Shown: piece after piece, positions 54,794 through 64,000 of the stretch
Layout of the letters: each line of letters opens with the position of its first letter
How positions within the stretch are numbered: the first letter of the stretch is position 1
Assembly (NCBI GenBank): GCA_028023455.1
Contig: JAQFVV010000021.1
Span: 1,718,001 to 1,782,000 of the forward strand
From: Epiperipatus broadwayi
Taxonomy: Eukaryota > Onychophora > Udeonychophora > Euonychophora > Peripatidae
Direction: 5' to 3'
Length of the DNA stretch: 64,000 bases
Program-made: the position numbers and the translations under genes
Notes under the pieces: model-generated
Told to the model about the DNA's origin: nothing
What the model saw: only the letters and a program-made list of their open reading frames with translations
The model's database searches: none

Positions 54794-57612
54794 TAATGGA
54801 AAATTAAGGTGTTTGATAGAGCAGACAGAATATGTAATAGTGATCATAACTTTATTGTAATAGAAATGATTAGTAATGTGATGGAGGATAGATATAATGG
54901 TAGAAACAATAGTGAAAGATGTGGATGGAGAGTGAATGATAAGAATAGTTGGAAAAGTATAAGATAAAAGTTGAAGAAACCATGGAAAAGTTGGTTGGGG
55001 GTGAGTATAAGGACTGGTGTGGTGAAATAGAAAAAGTGGCAAATAGGGTTTTAGTTGAGAATATGAAGAAGAATAAACATAATAAAAAAAATGAGAGTTA
55101 GTAAAAGTGTAAAAGAGAAGAAAAAAGCATGCAGAGAATATAAGTGTGATATTAAGAACAAAGAGAGTGAAAATAATATTAATGTTAAATGGGAAAAATA
55201 CTTAAAAAAGAAGAAATTGGCTAAAATGGATAATTATAGACAGAGGATGAAGTTGAACAGTAAATTGTTGGAGGATATTCATAAAAGTGGAAGAGATGTG
55301 ACTAAAAATTTTGGAGTTACATTAAAAGGAGAAGTGTAGGGGAAAGAGAGAGATTAGTAATAGATGATGAGGGAATAGAGTGTAGCTCTAGAGAAGAGTT
55401 AGATAGAATCTTAAATAGATATGTAATGGATATAGAAAAGATGTTAGATGTGAAGGACTTAGTGTTAAAAAACATGAAAGCATTTAGTAATGGGAATATT
55501 AGGTTCACAAAAAATAAACTGAATGAGGTAGGGAAGATATTGAAAAGTGGAAAGGTGAGAGGTTTAGGTGGGTGGGCAGTAGAGATGGTAATGAATTTAG
55601 AGCATAGAGAAAAAGCAAAGTTATTATCATGTTTTAATAAGATGGCACAGAAGAGAGTTTTTCCGGGTAGTTGGAGTAACACAAGAATAAGATTATTATT
55701 TAAAGGAAAGGGTAAGGATCATTGAAAGTTAAATAATTACAGACCAATAGTGGTAACATCAGTTTTATATAAAGTTTTTTCATATATGGTAGTTGGAAGT
55801 GTTGTAAAATGGATGAAAGAGAATAATGTAGTGGGGGAAATGCAAGGAGGTTTTATGTCAGATAGGCATATAGGAGATAGTTTGTTTGTAGTTACACAAT
55901 TTATGAAGGTGAGTAGGAATTCAGGTAGATCATTATATATGAGTTTTATATATGTAGAGGAAACATATGATAGAGTAAATAGAAATTGATTATGGGTAAG
56001 GTTAGAAAATTTGGGAATGGGTGAAGCTTTAGTAAATATTATTAAGAAATTATATGAAAATAATTATTATACTTACCAATTAGGGGATATAGAATTAGTT
56101 AGAGTTAAAAATGAGATGAGATTAAGGCAAGGATGCCCTATGTCACCTATTTTGTTTTTGTTGTATTTGAGTAAAATGGAGAAAGCAATAGAAAAACTAG
56201 GAAGAGGGATAGAGATACCGTTAATAGGTGACAAGGGAGTATATACTTCGGCAGGTCTTTTTTTTGCATATGATATCTTTTTGTGTGCAGAAAGAAGAGA
56301 AGATATGGAAATTATGTTGAGGACATGTGCAAGGATGGGTAAAAAGATGGGGATTAAATTTAGTGAAGAAAAATCAAATATAATGACGGTTAATATTGGG
56401 GAAAGAAAATATGTAGAATTTTCATTGAGGGATATAAAGTTAAATGTGGTGGATAGATAGATATAGGTATTTGGGAATCATCTTATGTAATCAGGAAAAT
56501 TGCTTGGATGAATGGGAGAAAAAATTAGTAAATGAAGCAAAGAAAAGAAAGTGTTTGGTAAAGAAATTAACTGTATTTTTATATATTAAATATGATATAG
56601 CTAGAATTGTATGGAAGGGAGTTGCAGTAGCAGGGTTAACATATGGTAATGATGCATTATATCTTAGTAAAAGGGCTTTAGATCATTTAGAGAAAGTATA
56701 AAGGGAAGAAGGAAGACATGCATTACATGTAGAGATGTGGACAGCAAAGAAGGCAATTCAAGAGAAATGGGATGGTCAAGTTTTTATATGAGATGCAAAA
56801 AGTAAAATGAAAATGTTTGGTAGGTTGCAGTTTATGGAGAGAAAAAGAATAGCCAAAATAATGTTTAATTGGGTTATGAGTAAAGGGAAGGTAACAAGAT
56901 GGGTGAGAAAGGTAATGCGATATGCAAAAGATTTGGATAAAGAATTTATATCAGTGTACTTGTATAAAAAGTGGGATGATTGTGTTAGGAGGATTGTTGA
57001 GTAATATAGTGGTAAGGAATGGGATAAAAGAATAGAAGCATTAATAAAAAAATAGGGAGTTGGAGAGATGGAGAACTAGTATGGAGAGTAAGAAGAGTTT
57101 AAATATATATAAAAGTAAATGGAACATTGGATGTGAGTTAATTTATGATAATAGTAAGGAAAGTAGTTTATTGTTTAAGACTCAAATGGGATCTTTAGCA
57201 ACAAAAGAATATACATGTAAATGGAAAATTATGGGTGATTTAGTATGCAAATTGTGTAAGGAAGGTATAGAAAATATTAGGCATCTGTTGATTGAATGTA
57301 AATGCTTGAAAGCAGAAAGGGTACAAATAATGAATTTATGGGAGAATAAATATGAACAAAGGGATTATACAGAAAATGAGTTATTGGTTTTTATGCTGGA
57401 TTTGTGAAAAGATAAGGGGGATTTAGATATAAAGGCCATAGAGTTGACAAAGATTATGTTGTGGAAATGGGATGGAACAGAATATGGGAAAACTTAAAGT
57501 GGGGAATGGAAATTAAAGTGGATAACAGGTTTATCTGGCATAGTTGCTGAGGTATCATTGACTTTGTTTAAGGGAAAGCCACAGTACATCACATCACATC
57601 ACATCAGTACAT
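54794..57612 (+). mobile_element. Second LINE, 5'-truncated, with (ACATC)n tail
   Basis: Begins within the endonuclease domain (CNSDHNFIV near 54835) and runs through RT to a C-terminal Cys/His motif, then a 3' UTR and a tail CACATCACATCACATC at about 57586-57606. The same 3' end occurs at 20.1 kb. Base use is biased to A and G on this strand. The clade is uncertain: I favour the CR1/L2/Jockey side on the RT blocks. Confidence 0.8.
54800..57407 (+). pseudogene. LINE ORF2 relic: endonuclease end, reverse transcriptase, Cys/His tail
   Basis: Pieces in order: SDH motif (54840); Lys/Arg-rich linker (55091-55339); KLNEVGKILKSGKVRGLGGWAVEMVMN … WSNTRIRLLFKGKGKDH (55426-55725); NNYRPIVVTSVLYKVF (after an in-frame TGA); EMQGGFMSDRHIGDSLF … SFIYVEETYDRVNRN; LRLRQGCPMSP-type block (MRLRQGCPMSPILFLLYLS, about 56115-56175); the catalytic motif reads FAYD near 56265 where FADD is expected, so it is inactive; YRYLGIIL (56465); and CKLCKEGIENIRHLLIEC (about 57247-57300), a CxxC…H…C zinc-binding-like tail. 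Stops at 55726 and 55990, with shifts near 55340, 56455 and 57010. Confidence 0.82.
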
Positions 57613-57614
57613 CA

Positions 57615-59845
57615 CAGAATATGTATGTATGTACAAATTTTTACTCTGCCTATGGAAAGGCCATTGCTTTTGTAGCAGATTTTTTTTAATTGCTTTCTTT
57701 AACAATTTTTTTTAAAGATTTAATGTAAATTAAATAAAAGATTTTAATATTATATAAATAAATGTGAGAAATTCACAATTGAAAAATTAGAAAGAAAAAA
57801 AAAATTGGAACAACCCGGCCTTATTAATAAAGCTAAATTTAAATTTTTAAATACATCTATATGTGAATTTGACAACATTACAAATAACTATTCACATGGA
57901 TTATATATATATTAAATTCTCTTCCAAAAGAGAAATATAGTAATTAGTTAAAATTTTTGCCATACATAAATAATTTTTTTTTTTAAATATCTTCATTGTA
58001 TTTACATAAATTAAAATGAATATTGATAATGTTCAGAATATCCATCTTTATAACATATTCCTAAAAATTTAGAATATTGCTTTATTCATCTTGACAACTC
58101 TATTTTAACATCAAAACATAAAAATCAATAATGATGAACACACATCAAAGTAAAAAGAAAAAAAAAAAAGCCAAACATTTATTTTTGGGGAAAAAAATAT
58201 TTTTAAATATATAAATTTGTACTTTATATTTTCAGGTAAATACAAAATCGTATTGACACAAATATATGTGTATGCCTTAAAATAAAGATTTTTTTCTCAT
58301 GTAACATATATAAAAAATGTTTCAATTAATATAGGTATAGTTAAGTTTAAGGTAGCAACATTTTTTCCAAATTGCATAAACAGTTATTGGGGAGGGGATA
58401 TTATTAAAAATAATATATATATATATTGTAACCTGTAATTGATCAGTACATTATGACCAATTGAAAGCCAACATGTAGAATAAGCTAAAATCTACAAATG
58501 TAACCTTCCAAAGGGTGACCAAGCAAACATAAAGTAAAGTGAAGATTTAAACATGTCTAAATTAGTACAAGAACTATACTACATTAAATAATATATAACA
58601 TAAAGTAAATCCTCTTATAAACTAAATGCATAAAAACAAATAAGTCCTCAAACTAATCACATGGTAATTAATACATTATTTTGCAAGGTGCAAATAGATC
58701 AATTGCTGATTGATAATTCATTGCTATATTCTACAAGCAACAATAATGAATAGTAAGAATAATCTCAGGTTCGTTAATATTAAATAAATCAACTGTAAAG
58801 AATACTAACTTTTCAATGATAATCTAACATAATAAGATAATTTAGGTTCCTTTAACTAAATAGCAATGAGTCTCTTATTTTCTTAACACCTCATCATCAA
58901 TGTCTTATTTTATAAGGAAATACAGGTTTATCTAAAGATGGGGTTAAAAATAATGTTGGTTAGCAAAGATTAACTCTTATTTTCGATTCTTATTAAGTAA
59001 AGAAAATCAGTTTTTCTTAAAGTTTAAAAATAATTATCTAACAAAAACAAAGCTAAAGCGATGCAGTAGGTAAAAGGACATTTTATAGTACCAAATACAT
59101 CACAATAGTATCAATAAAGTAATCTTATATAAATTTAATTGCAAACATAATGAATTGCCTAAATTATATCAATGTGATAATCTCAAACTAATATGTACTC
59201 ATATACACTTTGAACACTTTTACTATTTAAATGAATTTTCTGGTATATGGACCAACCACAGAAGCGTAATTAAAGAATAAAATAAATATTTATTACAAAA
59301 ACTAAACACATTTTCTTTTCATTTACAATTTAACAAAAAATAAATTATTTTACTATTTATAATATAAACAAATTAAAGAAACCTTTACATCAATACATAA
59401 GTTACATATAATGTACATATGATATACTATATGTGTAATATATTTAGGTTATACAAGTAAACAAATAAAGAGAAACCTCCTAAACTTTGAATTTAATAAT
59501 CAGTGATACATACTAAGGTTAATTAGTGCATCTCATTATATGTTTAAGGGACTATGTATAGACATTAATTGCTCAGTACTCTATATGTTAATTCTGTGGT
59601 ATTTATTAAAATTTTCACCTAAATTAATAAGATGGGTGGAAATTCTTTAAATTGTTTGTGGTTGTGTATATGTTAATTAAAAAACAACAACAAACTAAAC
59701 TAATATCTTCACATTTATTTTAATGTATGCTTATTAATATGCTGGCCCAAAGATCTAGTTGTTTGATAGTAAAAAAGAATGATTTTTTGGGGAGGGATAA
59801 CAAGAGGTTCATTATATAAAGTTACTTTTTAATAATAACTACTAT
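57615..59845. other. AT-rich DNA; (TA)n-TGTAAC junction at 58412-58433
   Basis: ATATATATATATTGTAACCT at 58414-58433 repeats the junction seen at 12.24, 15.97 and 23.05 kb, suggesting another end of an LTR-like or related element. The sequence after it has no coding frame and I could not find its other end. Confidence 0.45.
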
Positions 59846-59849
59846 TCCC

Positions 59850-61421
59850 TATTGTTTTGTCAAATGTATACCATATAATAATCAATTGACAAAACACTTT
59901 ATTACTTTTACATTGCTTTACTATCCACTCTTTCCTTCAGTTAACAGTTTCGATTGCCCTAGCAATCTTCTTCAGAACCTTATATCTCCTAATCTCACTG
60001 TTACAATCAACTTTTTTTTTAAAAAAAAAACCTATTAATTATATTCATTTTATTTCTATTTATTAAAATTGCTTCCTAATTTTTTTTTTATTATGCTTTC
60101 TCTCTTCGTGAAGAATCTTAACATTTTCAATATCAAATTAAAATTTATATTTACATATCCTTTCATGATCCAAGAAAACTGAACCATTATTACTTTTACT
60201 TTGCATACGCTTGTATAATAATTTGAGCTCCTTTAATATTTTTTTCAATACTGCATCTTGATTCTCCTATATATGATAACATACAGACACAAAAAAATTG
60301 ATATACAACATTAGTTTTATGTTTGACAGGTATGACACTTTTAGAATTATTCACTATCTTATTAATGTTATTTATAACACAAAATGAAACATTAAACACA
60401 TCCTTATATATATCCTTAAAAAATTTCACTTCAGCATTTGAAGTATATGGAATAGATATTTATTTTTATTATCAATCTTCGACTTCTTTAAATCATTATA
60501 ACTCTTTTTAAATTGACACAAAATATTGTTAATCTGTTCAATCTTATAACCAACTTCAAGCAATTCCTTGGCAAATATCGCAATATTTTTTAATTTATCT
60601 CACTGGTAACTACATATTTTTTTATTACAAAACAAAAAAGATATAAAACTTTCCATCTTGGGCATAATTGGTACTTTTGATTTACAATTTATATATCCCC
60701 TTTTTTGCAATGGTTTGTTATTAATTTATAATTTAACATATTATTAACTCTTGTAATAATTGAATCCAAATACTTAATACTTTTGTCCTGTTCCTTTTCA
60801 ATAATCCATTTCAAGCCATTCAAATTATTTAACTCCTCTACAAGAAAATTTGTAGTATTGGCATTTCCACAAACAAAAGCATCATCCATATGTTTTTTTG
60901 TAAATTGTAATATCTTTAAAAGTACACATATCTAAAATACTACCCTCATATGTAGATAAAACAATGTTGCAAACTCATGTAATAACAAGCAGACCCATAG
61001 GCCAACCTTTAAACATTTTATAATACCCATCAAGAAACCATTTTATTATCAAAAAAATTTAAAAAAAATCAATAACATTTTTAATGTATATTCAGTTATT
61101 TTTATGGAATTCCACTATTTCAAAAGAACTATACATTTCTGTTAAATCCAATAAAGTAATAACATCACTCTCATTAATCACTATATTTTTAATTCTATTT
61201 CCAAAATCAAAAGATGAAGCAATAGTATTTTACCCAAATCCTAAAAACTCTTGTAACATCTTAAAATTCAGAATTCATGGTATTTGAGTTGATGATGTTT
61301 GCTTTCATCATGTTTTTTTTAATTTAACAGCAATTGCAAATGATTATGGAATTAACCAAAAGTACTTCCATGGATTGAAAGTCTGTATACAATAGTTAAT
61401 TACCATTATATTTATTGTTAT

Positions 61422-61438
<17 letters not shown>
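59850..61438 (-). mobile_element. Second Penelope-like element with inverted 3' end
   Basis: Minus-strand body (RT and GIY-YIG regions, about 60900-60040), with its 3' side ending in a CTGAAGA-hairpin-GAAAC module at 59941-59976. At 61262-61438 the element's own 3' UTR appears on the plus strand (GAGTTGATGATGTTTGCT, AAAAGTACTTCC, ATTGAAAGTCTGTATA), the same inverted-end arrangement as the first copy. Confidence 0.75.
60040..60900 (-). pseudogene. Penelope-like RT / GIY-YIG relic
   Basis: RT: MDDAFVCGNANTTNFLVEEL (both catalytic Asp kept) with LKWIIEKEQDKSIKYLDSII and NHCKKGDI in the 66-codon frame 60889-60689. Then FRSFLF.NK-type sequence near 60630. The endonuclease-like frame 60429-60196 has SKSVIPVKHKTNVVYQFFCV and LSYIGESRCSIEKN, the conserved YIGE of GIY-YIG being intact here. 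Stops and shifts separate the parts. This copy is better preserved at both active sites than the one at 21.4 kb. Confidence 0.8.
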
Positions 61439-61453
<15 letters not shown>

Positions 61454-61470
61454 AGAGAGAGAGAGAAAGA
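61423..61470. repeat. TA/GT/GA compound microsatellite
   Basis: (TA)n, then (TG)7, then (AG)6-like, ending GAAAGAC. Confidence 0.9.
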
Positions 61471-61474
61471 CATG

Positions 61475-62150
61475 TCATGAACATTATGTTTTGTATTCAA
61501 GGAGTGACTGCAAGTAATAACAATGAAAAAGTAAATACAAATATTTTATTTTATTTTAAAAGACTTCAAACATAGTTTGGATGTTTAGCCTTTTTTAATC
61601 AAAAGAAAGTTGGATCTATATTTGATATTGTTTTATTAATATACAATAAAGCTATCTTTACTACATGACTATTTGGGCTACCAAAAGATAATTTATTTAT
61701 AGGGAGATTGTGTATCTGAATAGGGTTGGCTTATTATCAACATTATTTTATGGTTTTATAACATGTGAAGATGAAGGAAAATTAGAACTATCTTCTTGAT
61801 ATGTCCTGCATAGCAGCATGTGGCTAAGAACATAGAAGCATTATAATATTTCTTGTTAGCCTAGACTTCTTTCACTATTATATATATATATATGTATTAA
61901 TAATCTTACGAAAATCATTAAATTTTTGATGTTGCTAGTATTTACAACATATTAGACTAAATTAAATGATGCAAACAATAGCAAACTACACAACCAATGA
62001 CATCAATTGTTATAACTTTGTAATAATTCCCTATAGTTAGTTATTTCTATCTATATATGTATACATGTATATACAGACATATTATTTTTTATCTGATAAA
62101 AAACTAGTTATTCAATCAATCAACAATATAATACCATGTTCTGTAAATGA
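61475..62150. other. AT-rich DNA, nothing recognised
   Basis: Contains a TA run at about 61878-61892. No gene or repeat family recognised. Confidence 0.4.
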
Positions 62151-62454
62151 TTCTGGAAGGTATTCACACAGGTAATTTATCCTTTTCTTCATTCTGTTCT
62201 GTTCTTTGACCAAGATGTTCATTTGCACATATTTCTTTCTATCTTTTATACCATAAAGCAAGATCATTTTTTTCTATCCTTTTTTCTTATTCCATTCACC
62301 ACTCTCTTTAAAATAATTTACTTTATTCTTTTCCATTCACCATGGTCTTTGAAATTTTTTCTTTATATCTCTTACTGTCTCAATCTTTTTTTCAATTACT
62401 TTCTCTAAAACTTCCCCATTTATCATTTGATTCATCCAACTAATGTTTTTTTTT

Positions 62455-62590
62455 ATTTTAAGGATTCCAGTTTATAATTCTTTTACTCATTGTCCACATT
62501 ACACAACCATACAACAAAACACTTCATATATATCAATTAATATTTTCCTTAATATTCTCTTCAAATGCAGCTAGCCTTTATATCTGATGA
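62455..62590 (-). pseudogene. Possible LINE RT C-terminal fragment
   Basis: Minus strand reads AFEENIKENIN then SVLLYGCVMWTMSKRII (about 62565-62475), which recalls the SVLLYGCETWT(L/M)TK block after the RT in RTE-like LINEs. Short, with stops. Confidence 0.45.
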
Positions 62591-62689
62591 TAATTTTCTT
62601 ATTCACAACTTGGGGATACTTTGGATAGAATCCAGCACTGCATATTATTAGAATCAGAATGAAAGAAACAATGTAATCTACAATACTCA

Positions 62690-62865
62690 TCATCATCAAC
62701 CATTATCAATCCACTGCAGGATGAAGGTTTCTCCAAGTTCAATCCATCTCTGATATTTAGCTGCTCTTCTCCATATAACCTCTGCACACTTGTTTATTTC
62801 ATCCATCCATCTCACATGTGGTTTCTTTCTGGGTCTTTTACAACCTCTTAAAATATGAGACATTA
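62690..62865 (-). repeat. RTE LINE 3'-end fragment
   Basis: CATCATCATCAACCATTATC, CCACTGCAGGATGAAGGTTT, CATCCATCTCACATGTGGTT and TTCTGGGTCTTTTACAACCT match the 12.5 kb element end in order, and better than the 20.85 kb copy does. Confidence 0.88.
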
Positions 62866-62869
62866 TTAT

Positions 62870-63225
62870 AATAACATATAAAAAATGGTATAAATCATCA
62901 TGGTAAGATTAAACATTTATGGGAGGTATGCTTGGAATAAAAATCTACATAGAAAGCAGTTAGTTTATATTAATATTGATTGAGCTTCACACATGCTGGA
63001 TAGTAGTATTGTATATAGATATAGTTTATAGGTGGTTGTTATAAGCAGGAATCAAATGTAATATAAAGTTGTTAGTAGAGTTTTTAACTTGAATCAAGTA
63101 AAAACAAAAACTCATTATTTTGGTTTCTAGATTATGCTATGATGATGATTATACTATTTGTGCAAATTCAATGGAGAAATAGAATAAATAATTAACTGAT
63201 TCATTACTTAAGCGTTCACAAAAAC
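62870..63225. other. AT-rich DNA, nothing recognised
   Basis: No supported feature. Confidence 0.4.
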
Positions 63226-63227
63226 TT

Positions 63228-63545
63228 TAAGCAGTAGAAGGGCTAGAGCTGAGCTGAGGTCCATGGATTTGCCTCCCAACCTATTACAGCACCAAAACAT
63301 ACTATGAACAAAGTTTGTAAGACGTTTAAGCATTAGATGTGACAGAGCTTGGCAGAAATCAACACTGATATCTATGAACCGTGAGTTCCAGAGTCATCCA
63401 CTCTACCACTGCAGCAAAGCATGCTGGGTACTCAGAAAGAATATAGTTAGCGAAATATTTATTATTGAGAAGTTTATAAATTGGGCTGTTATCCATGGTC
63501 CTTGAGCTTCAAAATTGCCACTCTTCCACTACATCCATCACCCAC
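63228..63545 (-). repeat. Three tandem diverged tRNA-like units, about 120 bp
   Basis: On the minus strand each unit has (C/T)TG(C/T)AGTGG(T/A)AGAGTGG-like sequence and then CTCACGGTTCATAGAT-like sequence: clearest at 63365-63415, weaker at 63240-63290 and 63485-63535. The first element looks like an A box, the second like a B box. The spacing is regular. It could be a SINE with repeated tRNA heads or a tRNA-derived satellite. Confidence 0.45.
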
Positions 63546-63549
63546 GAAA

Positions 63550-64000
63550 ATCTATTAATTAATGCTCCCATAAACATAAGTATTTTGTTAAATGAAATAG
63601 AATACAAAATTTTGATCCAATTTTACCTTTGATTAAATTTAGCTTGGGAATGTAGATAAATTCTAAGTTAGAAAGGGCCATTTAGAGGTGAAGTGCAAGA
63701 CAGATTTTAATGTGCAGTTTTATTTGATAAGTTAACCACGTCAGTTGAACTAGTTTTATATAAAGCTCATATTTCATTAAATATATTATATATTTATGAG
63801 ACATAAACATCTGTCGATATAACAATAAAATTTCTGAAAAAAATCATTTAAAGTTCTGAAAATAAGATGACAAACAACATAAAGCCAATTAATCTGTTCA
63901 TCAGATTACTGGATGAGATGGTGTTGAGTGGACTATTGTATGGCCATACCTTTGTCAGAATCTGTGAAACAATTTACAAGTAACAGGAAAATCATAGGTA
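63550..64000. other. AT-rich DNA, nothing recognised
   Basis: No supported feature up to the end of the window. Confidence 0.4.

Noticed and set aside
1-64000. Bacterial-type features (operons, ribosome-binding sites, CRISPR arrays, prophage)
   Set aside because: All recognisable coding sequence is eukaryotic retroelement or DNA-transposon derived; the tandem repeats lack the regular repeat-spacer structure of CRISPR.

Overview
This is a stretch of A+T-rich metazoan nuclear DNA (well over two thirds A+T by eye) made almost entirely of transposable-element relics and repeats. I found no convincing host gene, exon, tRNA or rRNA. The mix (Tx1/L1-like LINE, RTE-type LINEs, GIY-YIG Penelope-like elements, piggyBac and hAT relics, tRNA-derived SINEs, many foldback repeats, TA and CA/TA microsatellites) fits an invertebrate, and a mollusc such as a cephalopod is my best guess. 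That guess is an impression, not something the sequence proves.

Layout. 0.8-3.5 kb: foldback repeats. 4.7-11.5 kb: a nearly full-length Tx1-like LINE with an intact ORF1 and a frameshifted ORF2, preceded by a minisatellite and flanked by a direct repeat. 11.7-14.6 kb: an inverted SINE pair, then a minus-strand RTE LINE. 14.6-24.5 kb: two inverted copies of an LTR-like element around about 7 kb holding a LINE tail, an RTE tail, a Penelope-like element and a 450-bp foldback. 26-37.7 kb: a repeat family ('family C') arranged as long palindromes, a piggyBac relic and hAT-type MITEs. 38.7-52.8 kb: more 'family A' foldbacks, TIR elements and inverted SINE pairs. 53.2-57.6 kb: an RTE LINE fused to a second, 5'-truncated LINE. 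59.9-61.4 kb: a second Penelope-like element. 62.4-63.6 kb: LINE fragments and a tandem tRNA-like repeat.

Main finding. Two unrelated foldback families (A: about 0.86-1.08, 2.81-3.15, 17.8-18.2, 36.15-36.72, 38.74-39.09, 45.7, 47.0-47.7 and 49.55-49.86 kb; C: 26.5, 29.4, 31.84-32.71, 32.95-33.21, 34.06-34.86 and 37.3-37.7 kb) both carry a module that folds on paper as a type I hammerhead ribozyme: CTGANGA, a short stem II, GAA, a short self-complementary stem III, a UH cleavage site, and a two-part stem I with a 3-nt bulge. Copies show paired (compensatory) changes. Four family A copies are bracketed by 10-15 bp exact direct repeats, which points to retroposition and not to a cut-and-paste MITE. 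Palindromic copies place hammerhead modules head-to-head on both strands. Hammerhead ribozymes are known from Penelope-like elements and retrozymes, and two GIY-YIG Penelope-like elements lie in this window. I therefore infer that these families are non-autonomous, Penelope-mobilised ribozyme retroelements. The fold and the covariation were checked by hand only.
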